Numbered from the stretch's first letter, positions 24,648 through 34,767 are shown. The stretch: DNA of 64,000 nt from Tolypothrix sp. PCC 7712 (GCF_025860405.1 NZ_CP063785.1:7503390-7567389), one strand, 5' to 3'. A program made the numbers and translations. Notes: generated from the sequence alone by a model not told the origin.

Positions 24648-26285
24648 ATGCGGAAAGTATGGAAGTCTCTGCTGGCTGGTTCAGCAGTTGGCGGTGCAAT
24701 GCTATTTTTAGGTGCAGCAGCCGTTGCGGGTGAAATTAGTGAGCCGCTTGTTGCAGCTGACCAAAAACAAGAGATTGAGAATTCCCCGCAACAACAGGTA
24801 ATGTCCCAAGTTACCTCAGTATCTCAACTATCAGATGTGCAACCTACCGATTGGGCATTTCAAGCATTGCAATCGTTGGTAGAACGTTATGGTTGTATTG
24901 CAGGCTATCCCAACGGCACATTTCGGGGTAACCGCGCACTCACAAGATATGAGTTTGCTGCTGGTTTAAATGCTTGTCTCAATCGTGTGAATGAACTGAT
25001 TGCGACTAGCACTGCGGAGTTAGTCACCAAAGAAGATTTAGCCACACTGCAAAGATTGCAAGAGAATTTCTCAGCAGAACTGGCGACCTTACGAGGTCGA
25101 GTAGATGCATTAGAAGCGAAAACTGCAGAGTTAGAAGCGAATCAATTTTCCACTACTTCCAAACTGCAAGGAGAAGTTGTGGCTGTAGTTAGCGATGTGT
25201 TCTCAGGTAGCCAAGTCAACGGTGAAGAAATCACAGACCAGAATACAACTTTAGGGGCACGGGCAAGAATCGAATTTGTGACTAGCTTCACAGGCAAAGA
25301 TACACTGTTCACGAGAATTCAAGTAAATAATATTCTCAGCCCTAATATTGGCACACCAGAAGGTAGCTTGTTCTTTGCTGGGGAAGATGGTAATACGAAT
25401 GCATTTATCGATGCCCTATATTACCAATTTCCTATTGGCGAAAAATTACAAGTAATTGCCTTAGCTAATGCTGGGGCGGCAGATGACATTACTGATACAA
25501 TTAATCTCTTTGATGGGGATGGTAGCTTTGGTGCCTTATCTACATTTGGGACTCGCAACTCCATTTATTATCAGATGGATGGTGCTGGCTTAGGTATTAA
25601 CTATGATTTTAGTGAGCAATTAGCATTGAGTTTGGGGTATTTAAGCAGTGCAGCTAATGATCCCACTCCTGGAAATGGTTTATTTAATGGTGCATATGGT
25701 GCTTTAGCCCAACTCACATTTAAACCAAGCGATCGCTTAAAGGTTGGCTTCACCTACATCAATGCTTACAATCAAGAATTGGGAACAGGAAGCAACCGCG
25801 CCAACGTAAGTTCGTTTCTCGGTGGAGTTGTGCAAAATCTCACAGGAAGTGAAGAAGCGATTCCTGTACCAACTATTAGTAATTCCTACGGCTTACAAGC
25901 GTCTTTCGCCCTCAGTGAAAAATTTGTGCTGGGTGGTTGGGTAGGATATACTAACACGCGTAACTTATCCACAGCCGGAGACATCATCAACCGAGGTAGT
26001 GTTGATATCTGGAACTGGGCTGTGACGTTAGGATTACCAGACTTGGGTAAAAAAGGCAACTTAGCAGGTTTCATCTTTGGTATGGAACCAAAGGTTACAA
26101 GTTCCAACGTTAGCGGACTGGAGAAAGACCCGAGTACTTCTTATCATATTGAAGCTTTCTACCAGTACAAGGTCAGCGACAATATCACCATTACCCCTGG
26201 AGTAATTTGGTTGACAGCACCAGATCATAATGAGCAAAACGATAATGTTGTGATTGGTGCGCTCAGAACGACATTCAGTTTCTAG
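24648..26285 (+). CDS. SLH-domain outer-membrane porin (OprB-like)
   Basis: 545 residues from the ATG at 24648, chosen because GAGG (24638-24641) is well placed; a GTG 12 bp upstream is the only other start. A signal peptide (LLAGSAVGGAMLFLGAAAVAG) is followed by one SLH domain (about residues 60-115, ending LTRYEFAAGLNACL) that anchors to cell-wall polymer, a coiled coil (LRGRVDALEAKTAELEANQ) and a carbohydrate-selective-porin type beta barrel ending in aromatic Phe (ALRTTFSF). It is divergent from znuA with a shared Fur/Zur-like box, so it may be a metal-responsive outer-membrane uptake porin (inference). Confidence 0.87.
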   Translation: MRKVWKSLLAGSAVGGAMLFLGAAAVAGEISEPLVAADQKQEIENSPQQQVMSQVTSVSQLSDVQPTDWAFQALQSLVERYGCIAGYPNGTFRGNRALTRYEFAAGLNACLNRVNELIATSTAELVTKEDLATLQRLQENFSAELATLRGRVDALEAKTAELEANQFSTTSKLQGEVVAVVSDVFSGSQVNGEEITDQNTTLGARARIEFVTSFTGKDTLFTRIQVNNILSPNIGTPEGSLFFAGEDGNTNAFIDALYYQFPIGEKLQVIALANAGAADDITDTINLFDGDGSFGALSTFGTRNSIYYQMDGAGLGINYDFSEQLALSLGYLSSAANDPTPGNGLFNGAYGALAQLTFKPSDRLKVGFTYINAYNQELGTGSNRANVSSFLGGVVQNLTGSEEAIPVPTISNSYGLQASFALSEKFVLGGWVGYTNTRNLSTAGDIINRGSVDIWNWAVTLGLPDLGKKGNLAGFIFGMEPKVTSSNVSGLEKDPSTSYHIEAFYQYKVSDNITITPGVIWLTAPDHNEQNDNVVIGALRTTFSF

Positions 26286-26316
26286 CTGTTCACAAAAGAC
26301 GCAGCTTTCAATAGAT

Positions 26317-26365
26317 AAACCCGGTAGGAGCTAAGATAATCAGACCGCCTACCGGGGTTTTTAGT
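26317..26365 (+). terminator. Terminator of the porin gene
   Basis: Stem AAACCCGGTAGG / CCTACCGGGGTTT (one bulged G) with a 19-nt loop, then a T-run, 32 bp past the stop codon. Confidence 0.8.
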
Positions 26366-26944
26366 ATTTTCTGGCCATGTTTGATCAGGTTAGCGCTTAT
26401 TTGTTAATAAATAATGCTTTATCCTCATTTAAGGTAACTAAATTGTGCATCATTAGTCTTTAAGAAGAGTCAAGAAATAGGTTAAGTTGTCGTTAACAGA
26501 AAACTATCGTCTACCAACCACTGCATGAGTTCCGTCGATCAAAAAAAACTCATACAGAAACCAACTTGCAGATAGTTAAGCGTAAATTTTGTTCAAATTA
26601 GATATTTTTGGGGAATCCTCATTAAAGAGGGCAAAGTTTTTGCTAGTACCAGCCAGCGAATTTAAAGCCGTGCCAATAGCCCTCACCATCCAAAACTCTA
26701 TCGACAAAGGGATTTTGGGTATGGCAGAGAGTTCAATGCCCAAAACCCCAAGTCGGTAGTGAGCAACCTCTACTAGTAGTACACCAAGGCAACTTGGCGG
26801 GGGAAAGGGGAAAGGTTTTTGTCCCTTACCCTTTTCCCTTTAACCTTTACCCAACCTCCACCTAACATTTTTGGGTTGGCAAACTACTAGTTATCAGGGT
26901 ACATAATTTGGCACCGACTGTTGATGAACCAAAATTTCTAACTT
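26366..26944. other. Intergenic region upstream of the tandem sensor kinases
   Basis: About 580 bp without a gene. At about 26711-26747 GGGATTTTGGGTAT pairs with ATGCCCAAAACCCC (with G-U pairs) to form a long stem, inside a GC-richer block (26640-26770) that could be a structured leader or small RNA. G/A-rich repeats with complementary CCCTTTTCCC follow at 26800-26860. No clear promoter box. Confidence 0.45.
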
Positions 26945-29704
26945 ATGAAGAACCAGCCATCATCCAGTAAATTCCGGGTATTGCCATTACAACTTGTTCT
27001 TATTGTTCCTTTTGTGGTGCAAGTGTTTGGCGCAGTGGGATTGGTGGGATATTTGTCCTTCAAAAACGGTGAAAAAGCGGTTCAGGAGCTAGCAGCACAG
27101 TTAATGAAACGCACTAGTAGTGAGGTAGATAATCATTTAAATGCTTATCTATCGATTCCCCATAAAGTAACTCAAATTAATGCTGATGTGCTTCGTATGG
27201 GTTTGCTAAATATACGCGATCGCAAAACCATTGGTAAGTTCTTCTGGCACGAAATGCAAGCTTATGACTTAACTTACATCGGTCTGTATTTTCCCAACGG
27301 CGAAGGATCTGGAGCCGCTCGTTTTGATGGCAAAACGATCACTATTGATGATATGGTCACCAAAACACCCAGTGTTGCCAAAAATTCTACAACCTATTTG
27401 ACAGACAACGATGGTAACCCTACTCAAATCCTAGCAGCCGTTAATTGGGATGTTCTCAATCAACCTGCATACACTGAACCAGTAAAAGCCGGAAAATTCA
27501 TCTGGAATCCTATCTATACATATTACGATCCCGCCTATCCTCCCTATATTTCGGCAGCAGCAGGTCGGCCAGTTTATGATTCTAGGAAAAATTTGATTGG
27601 CGTAGTAGGGGTTGAAATCCACCTCTTGAAGTTAAGCGAATTTTTGCGAACGTTAGATATTAGTCGTGCTGGGCAAGTGTTGATTATAGAGCGGGATGGA
27701 ATGTTAGTTGCCAATTCTGCACCAGAACAACCTTTTAATGTAGTCAACAACCAAACTAAGCGCCTAAAAGCAACAGAGAGTCCCAATTCTGTAGTGCAAG
27801 GTATTGCTAAGGAACTGCAAAAAAGCATTCCCAACTTACAATCCATCACCAATACACAACAGATGAAATTCCACTTTCAGGGAGAAAATTACTATGTGCA
27901 TATTGCTCCCTGGCACGATGAATATGGCTTGAATTGGTTGGTCGTGACTAGCGTGCCAGAAAGTAGCTTTATGGCACAGATTAACACTAATACTCAAACA
28001 ACTATCTTACTTTGTGTTGGGGCGTTGGGGGTGGCAACGGTGGTTGGGTTATTGACCTCTCGCTGGATTGCACGTCCCATCCTCCGCCTCAATCAAGCCA
28101 GCCAGGCAATGGCACTGGGTAATTTAGACCAGACAGTCAAAGATGGCAAAATCCAAGAATTCAATATTCTCGCCCATTCTTTTAACCACATGGCAGGGCA
28201 ATTGCGTGACTCATTCACTGCTTTAGAAAAAAGTAATGCAGAACTAGAAGCACGGGTGGAAGAACGTACCGCCGAACTGCAACAGGCAAAGCAAGCCGCC
28301 GAAGCTGCAAACCACAGCAAGAGTAAATTTCTTGCTAATATGAACCACGAACTACGAACCCCACTCAACGGTATCCTTGGCTATGCCCAGATTCTTCAAC
28401 GCGATCCAGCGACAACCGAAAAGCAACAAAAGGGATTAGGCGTGATTCATCAGTGCGGTTCCCATCTGTTGACGCTGATCAATGACATTTTGGATCTATC
28501 TAAATTGGAAGTGCAGAAGATGGATCTCTATCCTCAAGATTTCCATTTAGCTAACTTCCTCAGCACCACAGTAGAAATTTGTCGCATTAAAGCCGAGCAA
28601 AAGGGGGTAGCCTTCAATTACCACCCTGCTGCTAATTTACCAATTGCTATTTATGCTGATGATAAACGCCTACGGCAAGTATTGCTTAACCTCCTCAGCA
28701 ATGCGGTGAAATTTACCGACTTTGGCAGCGTGAGTTTTAGCGTAGAGGCATTAGAGAATCAGGAAATTGGCGATCGCCTGTCTACGAGAATCCGCTTCCA
28801 GGTAGCAGATACAGGTATTGGTATAGCAGCAGAAAAACTCGCTGCTATCTTTTTACCCTTTGAACAAGCCGGGAAACGCGATCGCAATAGTGAAGGTACT
28901 GGCTTAGGGTTGGCTATCAGTCAGCAAATTGTAGAGATGATGGGTGGCACAATTCATGTAAAAAGCATTCTTGGTAAAGGTAGCACCTTCTGGTTTGAAA
29001 TCGATTTACTCACTGCAGCCGATTGGCTTTCCCAAAATGGGACTAACCATCAAAAGGTAATTGGCTATCAAGGCGAACGGCGCAAAATTTTAGTGATTGA
29101 CGATCACCGAGAGAATCGTGCTGTGGTAATTGGAATGCTGGAACCCCTGGGTTTCAAGATGATGGAGGCAGACAATGGCCAGACGGGATTAGATAAAGCA
29201 ATCCAGATGCATCCAGATTTGATTATTACCGATATCATGATGTCACAGATGAATGGTCTGGAAATGACTCGCCGCCTGCGCCAACTGTCAGATTTTGCCC
29301 AACTACCAATTATCGCTTCTCCTGCCAGCTTATCTCAGGTGGATATGCAAGAAACGGTGGACGCAGGTTGTAATAGCTTTTTCCCCAAGCCCATTGAATT
29401 CACTGGATTGTTGCGTGAGTTGCAGCGCTACCTAGAATTACATTGGATTTACGAAACTCCAACGCAGACAGATGCAACCTCTGCTGAAGAAGACAATCCC
29501 ACAGATTGGCTTGTACCAGCATCAGCAGAATTGATAGTCATGTATCAAGCAGCACAGGACGGTTTTATGGCAGACATCCAGCAGGAAGCCAACCGACTGA
29601 AGCAACTCAATCCCCAATATGCACCCTTTGCGAACAAGCTACTAGATTTGAGTCAGAAGTTTGATGATGAGGGCATTATTAATTTGCTACAAGCAAATAT
29701 GTAG
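26945..29704 (+). CDS. Hybrid sensor histidine kinase with Cache and receiver domains
   Basis: 919 residues. TM1 (about 13-35), a periplasmic double-Cache sensor (about 40-345), TM2 (about 350-372, ILLCVGALGVATVVGLL), HAMP, a coiled coil, HisKA with phospho-accepting His468 in NMNHELRTPLNG, HATPase (NLLSNAVKF, DTGIGI, GTGLGLAIS), and a C-terminal receiver with Asp763 in LIITDIMM. The tail after the receiver is helical and acidic. Cache domains bind small molecules outside the membrane. The second kinase gene starts 75 bp downstream, so the two probably form a phosphorelay. Confidence 0.93.
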   Translation: MKNQPSSSKFRVLPLQLVLIVPFVVQVFGAVGLVGYLSFKNGEKAVQELAAQLMKRTSSEVDNHLNAYLSIPHKVTQINADVLRMGLLNIRDRKTIGKFFWHEMQAYDLTYIGLYFPNGEGSGAARFDGKTITIDDMVTKTPSVAKNSTTYLTDNDGNPTQILAAVNWDVLNQPAYTEPVKAGKFIWNPIYTYYDPAYPPYISAAAGRPVYDSRKNLIGVVGVEIHLLKLSEFLRTLDISRAGQVLIIERDGMLVANSAPEQPFNVVNNQTKRLKATESPNSVVQGIAKELQKSIPNLQSITNTQQMKFHFQGENYYVHIAPWHDEYGLNWLVVTSVPESSFMAQINTNTQTTILLCVGALGVATVVGLLTSRWIARPILRLNQASQAMALGNLDQTVKDGKIQEFNILAHSFNHMAGQLRDSFTALEKSNAELEARVEERTAELQQAKQAAEAANHSKSKFLANMNHELRTPLNGILGYAQILQRDPATTEKQQKGLGVIHQCGSHLLTLINDILDLSKLEVQKMDLYPQDFHLANFLSTTVEICRIKAEQKGVAFNYHPAANLPIAIYADDKRLRQVLLNLLSNAVKFTDFGSVSFSVEALENQEIGDRLSTRIRFQVADTGIGIAAEKLAAIFLPFEQAGKRDRNSEGTGLGLAISQQIVEMMGGTIHVKSILGKGSTFWFEIDLLTAADWLSQNGTNHQKVIGYQGERRKILVIDDHRENRAVVIGMLEPLGFKMMEADNGQTGLDKAIQMHPDLIITDIMMSQMNGLEMTRRLRQLSDFAQLPIIASPASLSQVDMQETVDAGCNSFFPKPIEFTGLLRELQRYLELHWIYETPTQTDATSAEEDNPTDWLVPASAELIVMYQAAQDGFMADIQQEANRLKQLNPQYAPFANKLLDLSQKFDDEGIINLLQANM

Positions 29705-29779
29705 TTATACATAGTAGAATTGACCGTTAAAAATGTCCGTTTTTATTTTCTATTTTTAATTGTTTTAAGGAGTTCATCC

Positions 29780-31066
29780 ATGATTGTTGAAACCACTGCC
29801 CGCACCGGAACCATTTTAGTAGTGGATGATAACCCTACCAATATTCAAGTTTTGTTTGATATTTTAAGTGAGATTGGCTACCGAGTGGCGATCGCCAAAA
29901 GTGGGGAAGCTGCCTTACAACGCCTCCAGTCTTACCAGCCCGATTTGATTTTGTTAGATGTGATGATGCCGGGAATTGATGGATTTGAAACCTGTCAACG
30001 GCTCAAATATCAACCCGAAACCAGCGATATTCCGGTAATCTTTATGACTGCCCTTTCGGATACAGTGGATAAGGTCAAAGGGTTGAGTTTGGGTGCTGTG
30101 GATTATATTACTAAGCCTATCCAACATGAAGAAGCACTAGCTAGAATTCGAGTACATTTGCAACTGCACAATTCCCAACAAGTTCTCGAACAGCGCACCA
30201 GCGAACTCTCGCAAGCGCTAGAAGACTTAAAACAGGCACAGGTGCATTTAGTGCAGAGTGAAAAGATGTCTTCCCTAGGGCAATTAGTAGCAGGTTTAGC
30301 CCACGAAATTAACAATCCTGTCAACTTTATTTATGGCAATCTCAAACCTGCTGAAGAACATATCCAAGATTTGATTACTTTTGTTTCTTTATATCGGGAA
30401 TATCATCCCGAAGCCCATCCGGAAATTCAAGCTTGGATGGAAGAAGTAGATGTGGATTATCTCACAGAAGACTTGCCCAAGTTACTCAATTCTCTCAAAT
30501 TGGGGAGCGATCGCATCCGTCAACTGGTTGTTTCTCTACGCAACTTCTCGCGTTTAGATGAAAGCGAACTCAAACCCGCCGATATTCACGCAGGTATTGA
30601 TAGTACTTTGCTGATTTTGCAACACCGCCTCAAAGGTAGCCCCGATCATCCCACAATTCAAGTGATCAAAGACTACGGACAATTGCCAATGGTGGAATGT
30701 TACCCCAGCCAACTCAATCAGGTAGTGATGAATCTGCTGAGTAATGCCATTGATGCGCTGGAAGAGTCAACAGTTAACACCACACCACAAATTACCATTC
30801 GCACCTTCGTAACCAATGATAACTGGATGACAATTGCGATCGCAGATAACGGTATCGGTATCAGAGAGGAAATCCGTTCTCAACTTTTCGATCCCTTTTT
30901 CACCACCAAACCTATAGGCAAAGGCACTGGATTGGGATTGTCTATTAGCTATCAAATTATTACTCAAAAACACAATGGCAAAATTTACTGTAATTCTACT
31001 CCTGGGCAAGGAACAGAATTTATCGTGCAAATTCCACTGCAGAAAGTAATATGTCAGATTGCTTAA
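29780..31066 (+). CDS. Receiver-histidine kinase hybrid protein
   Basis: 428 residues from the ATG at 29780, preceded by AAGGAG at 29766-29771; an upstream start at 29720 lacks a ribosome site. An N-terminal receiver domain (ILVVDDNPTNIQ; Asp60 in LILLDVMMPG; Lys in YITKPI) is joined by a coiled coil to HisKA (His175 in GLAHEINNPVNF) and HATPase (NLLSNAIDAL, DNGIGI, GTGLGLSIS). No membrane segment. Probably receives phosphate from the kinase encoded just upstream and passes it on; output partner unknown. Confidence 0.92.
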   Translation: MIVETTARTGTILVVDDNPTNIQVLFDILSEIGYRVAIAKSGEAALQRLQSYQPDLILLDVMMPGIDGFETCQRLKYQPETSDIPVIFMTALSDTVDKVKGLSLGAVDYITKPIQHEEALARIRVHLQLHNSQQVLEQRTSELSQALEDLKQAQVHLVQSEKMSSLGQLVAGLAHEINNPVNFIYGNLKPAEEHIQDLITFVSLYREYHPEAHPEIQAWMEEVDVDYLTEDLPKLLNSLKLGSDRIRQLVVSLRNFSRLDESELKPADIHAGIDSTLLILQHRLKGSPDHPTIQVIKDYGQLPMVECYPSQLNQVVMNLLSNAIDALEESTVNTTPQITIRTFVTNDNWMTIAIADNGIGIREEIRSQLFDPFFTTKPIGKGTGLGLSISYQIITQKHNGKIYCNSTPGQGTEFIVQIPLQKVICQIA

Positions 31067-31263
31067 GTAGGTTGGCGAAATTAAAGATAATTAGCTGAGG
31101 CTGTCATTGGTCATTGGTCATTGGTAAGGATTTCAAAATTATTTACGTTTCTTAACATAGCTGGGTTTATTTTTACTGACTTGCTTAATTTAGTCTTAGG
31201 TGTTTGGTGTTTGAGTTTTTTCTCATTTCCTACAATCCTCAATTACCAACTCAATATTTACTT

Positions 31264-31647
31264 TTATATACCAATAACTTCTTCTATGTTATGTTTATTG
31301 TCTTCATAAGACTTTGCGTCAGATAAATCTCCACCTACATTCTTATTATGATGTTGAAATTCCTCTAACAACTTGTAGAAAGTGTTAAAACCTTCTTGCT
31401 CACTTTTGCAATGGAGCATAATTATTTTTGCCCAAGAATTTGAAGTTGATACGTGATATTTCTTTTGTACCCAAGGCTGGAACTCTCGATAAAAATCCAT
31501 TTCTTCTTTAGTAGCAGCAATTCCTAATTCTCTCAATGCTGTTTTGAAACCAACTAAGAAATGGAATAAATCGCTAACCGAAGCACTGCCAATATACATA
31601 CCAGGTTTATTTCTAATCTTTTGCAAAATCTCAAATAACTTGCTCAT
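31264..31647 (-). CDS. Putative immunity protein of the papain-fold toxin
   Basis: 127 residues. Family not recognised. Begins FEILQKIRNKPGMYIGSASVSDLFHFLVGF, rich in aromatics and mixed alpha/beta, followed by EEMDFYREFQPWVQKKY and a charged tail. It starts 30 bp after the stop of the toxin-like gene, in the order and size range of polymorphic-toxin immunity genes; the role is inferred from that neighbour alone. Confidence 0.6.
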   Translation of the reverse strand: MSKLFEILQKIRNKPGMYIGSASVSDLFHFLVGFKTALRELGIAATKEEMDFYREFQPWVQKKYHVSTSNSWAKIIMLHCKSEQEGFNTFYKLLEEFQHHNKNVGGDLSDAKSYEDNKHNIEEVIGI

Positions 31648-31677
31648 CTCGATAACCTGCTGAAATCATCTAATTAT

Positions 31678-32040
31678 TTATGAAATATCATCCAAATATT
31701 CAATTAAAAACTCTCCACTGGGGCATTCAAAATCATTACGCCAATCGTTAACAGTTAATCCTTGTGTTGAGAGATTATCAAATATTCTGTCTTTAACCTC
31801 CACGCCGTAATGAATACCATTTAACGTAATCGAATCAGTTATGCCCTGATTTTCTAGACGTGTACTAATTATATAATCCTCTCCAAAAGCTGTTTGAATT
31901 TTTATGATTCGTCCTTTAATATTATTTTTTTGTAACCAATGCATCACAGCATTAGCACATTCATTACATTGATATAAGCCAAAATTTGCTACTATTCTAC
32001 CGATTGCCTGGTATATTTCCTCATCAGATAACGCACTCAC
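31678..32040 (-). CDS. Papain-fold toxin-like protein (Tox-PL-2 type)
   Basis: 120 residues from a GTG at 32040; an in-frame TAA lies 13 codons upstream with no ATG between, so the frame is confined. The candidate catalytic Cys is in LYQCNECANAV, and the His is in LNGIHYGVEVKDRIFDNL, the arrangement of papain-fold toxin domain 2 in bacterial polymorphic toxins. No delivery or signal domain is attached, so this is either a stand-alone intracellular effector or the detached tip of a larger toxin. A small unknown gene follows as candidate immunity. Confidence 0.65.
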   Translation of the reverse strand: MSALSDEEIYQAIGRIVANFGLYQCNECANAVMHWLQKNNIKGRIIKIQTAFGEDYIISTRLENQGITDSITLNGIHYGVEVKDRIFDNLSTQGLTVNDWRNDFECPSGEFLIEYLDDIS

Positions 32041-32198
32041 CCACGCACCCGACCTTACATAATCAATTTGTTTACCTTAATTCAGCGTAAAGTGCTGATG
32101 CATCTTTTGCGATCGCCTGCGGTGTGAAACGGTGGAGAATTAGCTAATAATATAAGAGAACGCTTCACAGTTCTTAATTATTCAGCTTTACTAAAACA

Positions 32199-33707
32199 AT
32201 GGCGAGAGATTTGCGGGGATTTATCAAACTTCTGGAAGAAAGGGGACAATTACAGCGAATTTCTGCTTTAGTTGACCCAGAGTTAGAGATTGCGGAGATT
32301 TCTAACCGGATGCTGCAAAAAGGTGGGCCAGGGTTACTGTTTGAAAATGTTAAAGGCGCATCCTTCCCGGTGGCGGTGAATTTGATGGGAACTGTGGAAA
32401 GGATCTGCTGGGCGATGAATATGCAGCATCCAGAAGAGTTGGAAACTCTGGGTAAAAAGCTGAGTATGCTGCAACAACCCAAGCCGCCAAAGAAGATTTC
32501 CCAAGCGATAGATTTTGGTAAGGTGCTGTTTGATGTCCTGAAAGCTAAACCAGGACGAGACTTTTTCCCCGCCTGTCAGCAAGTGGTAATTCAAGGTGAA
32601 GATTTAGATTTAAATAAGTTACCTTTGATACGTCCTTATGTGGATGATGCTGGGAAAATTATTACCCTGGGATTGGTAATTACTAAGGATTGTGAGACGG
32701 GTACGCCGAATGTGGGTGTGTATCGCTTGCAACTACAATCTAAAAATACCATGACCGTACATTGGCTATCGGTGCGGGGTGGGGCGAGACATTTACGCAA
32801 AGCCGCAGAACAAGGTAAAAAATTAGAAATTGCGATCGCCTTGGGTGTAGATCCCTTAATTATTATGGCTGCGGCGACACCCATACCTGTAGATTTATCA
32901 GAATGGCTGTTTGCTGGGCTGTATGGCGGTTCTGGGGTGCAGTTGGCTAAATGCAAAACTGTAGATTTGGAAGTTCCCGCAGATGCAGAATTTGTGTTAG
33001 AAGGAACGATTACACCAGGGGAAGTGTTACCAGATGGGCCTTTTGGCGACCACATGGGTTATTACGGCGGTGTTGAAGATTCGCCATTAATCCGCTTTCA
33101 GTGTATGACACATCGCAAAGATCCAATTTACCTAACAACATTTAGCGGTCGTCCACCCAAAGAAGAAGCGATGATGGCGATCGCACTTAATCGGATTTAC
33201 ACCCCAATTCTGCGACAACAAGTCTCGGAAATTGTCGATTTCTTCTTACCAATGGAAGCTTTGAGTTACAAAGCGGCGATTATTTCTATTGATAAAGCAT
33301 ATCCCGGACAAGCACGGCGAGCAGCTTTGGCTTTTTGGAGTGCTTTACCACAATTTACTTACACCAAGTTTGTGATTGTGGTTGATAAAGATATTAATAT
33401 TCGCGATCCACGTCAAGTTGTCTGGGCGATTAGTTCTAAAGTTGACCCCACCAGGGATGTGTTTATTTTACCGAATACACCCTTTGATACTTTAGATTTC
33501 GCTAGCGAGAAAATTGGTTTAGGTGGACGCATGGGAATTGATGCTACCACCAAAATTCCCCCAGAAACCGAACATGAATGGGGCGCGCCACTAGAATCAG
33601 ATCCCGATGTCGCCGCAATGGTTGATCGACGCTGGGCTGAGTATGGTTTAGCAGATTTGCAATTAGGCGAAGTTGACCCCAATCTATTTGGCTACGATAT
33701 GAGGTGA
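32199..33707 (+). CDS. ubiD: UbiD-family decarboxylase
   Basis: 502 residues, the normal UbiD length. The N-terminal DLRGFIKLLEERGQLQRI, the NVGVYRLQLQ and MTVHWLSVRGGARH region and the metal-binding EFVLEGTITPGE...GPFGDHMGYYGG segment identify a prenyl-FMN dependent aromatic acid decarboxylase. In cyanobacteria the likely role is in plastoquinone synthesis. It needs a UbiX partner to make prenyl-FMN; none is seen in the window. Single gene, start ATG at 32199 with poor Shine-Dalgarno. Confidence 0.87.
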   Translation: MARDLRGFIKLLEERGQLQRISALVDPELEIAEISNRMLQKGGPGLLFENVKGASFPVAVNLMGTVERICWAMNMQHPEELETLGKKLSMLQQPKPPKKISQAIDFGKVLFDVLKAKPGRDFFPACQQVVIQGEDLDLNKLPLIRPYVDDAGKIITLGLVITKDCETGTPNVGVYRLQLQSKNTMTVHWLSVRGGARHLRKAAEQGKKLEIAIALGVDPLIIMAAATPIPVDLSEWLFAGLYGGSGVQLAKCKTVDLEVPADAEFVLEGTITPGEVLPDGPFGDHMGYYGGVEDSPLIRFQCMTHRKDPIYLTTFSGRPPKEEAMMAIALNRIYTPILRQQVSEIVDFFLPMEALSYKAAIISIDKAYPGQARRAALAFWSALPQFTYTKFVIVVDKDINIRDPRQVVWAISSKVDPTRDVFILPNTPFDTLDFASEKIGLGGRMGIDATTKIPPETEHEWGAPLESDPDVAAMVDRRWAEYGLADLQLGEVDPNLFGYDMR

Positions 33708-33890
33708 ATCAATCAATTTTAGATTTTGGATTGCCGATTTTAGATTGAATCCAAAATTTAAAATCTAAAATTCGTGATTTTGGATTGACTCAATAAATAT
33801 TGTGGAAGGGATAAAATTTTAAATTGGTTTGGGGATAAGGTTAAATCTTTCTGATTTCCCATTCCCCTTTTACCTTTCCCCCTTCACCAA

Positions 33891-34553
33891 TTATTCCGCA
33901 AACATCTGCACTGCATAAATCCGCCCATCTACACCAATTGCAATTCCGTAACCAAATTTGGTGTATTGAACTGCGAGAAGATTTTCTCGATGTCCATTGC
34001 TGTACATCCAACCGCGTTGAAATTTTTCGGCTTCGCCATAGGTTAAGCCGAAACCCTGTGTGTTGCTTTGCAGAATGTTTTCAGCCACGCCTTTACCAGG
34101 AGTACCGCCCAATGAAAGATAGCGATCGCGCGGACTTTTACCTTCCAGAGAGATATGACTAAAATAATTGCGCGCCAGCATATCTTCTGCATGACGTTGG
34201 GCAGCTAAGGAAAGTATGGTATCTTGTCGCAAAGTTGGTAAATAATTTAAATCGCGATCGCGGTTTACTATTTCTAGGGCGAATTCTCTGATTTCTGGTA
34301 CAGAACGCAACTGTTCGGCATTCCAGATTGTAGCTTTTGGTTTGCCTATTTTCCAGTCTGCCCCACCATCGCCATTGTAAAGACCCGCAGCCAAAATTTT
34401 TTCTAATGAAAGTTCACTCCAGAAATAGTTAAAATCTAGCGGCTGTCCTCGTAAAGCCTGGTTAACAAAATGAAAAGTTGGTCTAGAAATGATTAGCGCT
34501 GTAAATAAGAAAAAATATCGCCACCAAATATCAACTTTGCTTTTTGTCCTCAT
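33891..34553 (-). CDS. CAP-domain secreted protein
   Basis: 220 residues. A hydrophobic N-terminal segment (WRYFFLFTALIISRPTF) serves as signal or anchor. A CAP (SCP/PR1) domain follows from about residue 90, with AQRHAEDMLARNYFSH, GVAENIL and the C-terminal GHRENLLAVQYTKFGYGIA. CAP proteins of bacteria act outside the membrane; substrates are unknown for this type. No operon partner is evident: both flanking genes run in the opposite direction. Confidence 0.83.
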   Translation of the reverse strand: MRTKSKVDIWWRYFFLFTALIISRPTFHFVNQALRGQPLDFNYFWSELSLEKILAAGLYNGDGGADWKIGKPKATIWNAEQLRSVPEIREFALEIVNRDRDLNYLPTLRQDTILSLAAQRHAEDMLARNYFSHISLEGKSPRDRYLSLGGTPGKGVAENILQSNTQGFGLTYGEAEKFQRGWMYSNGHRENLLAVQYTKFGYGIAIGVDGRIYAVQMFAE

Positions 34554-34767
34554 TTTTATTTATCCAAGCTTTAAGGATGCACAAATTACTGTATAACTAC
34601 AGATGCATACTGAACTGATTTCGCCGCAGTATAGTCAGCAGTATCACTGATATTTTGCCAGAAAAGCTTGTCTGAGGGAATGCCTGCGATCGCTATTGAC
34701 TATTTTTTACTGCTCTGAGTTAAGGTATAGGTCGTCACTTTCATTACCGAAAAATCTCGATGTGAAT

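Noticed and set aside
32636..33055. 139-codon frame opposite ubiD
   Set aside because: Antisense shadow of a full-length UbiD gene.
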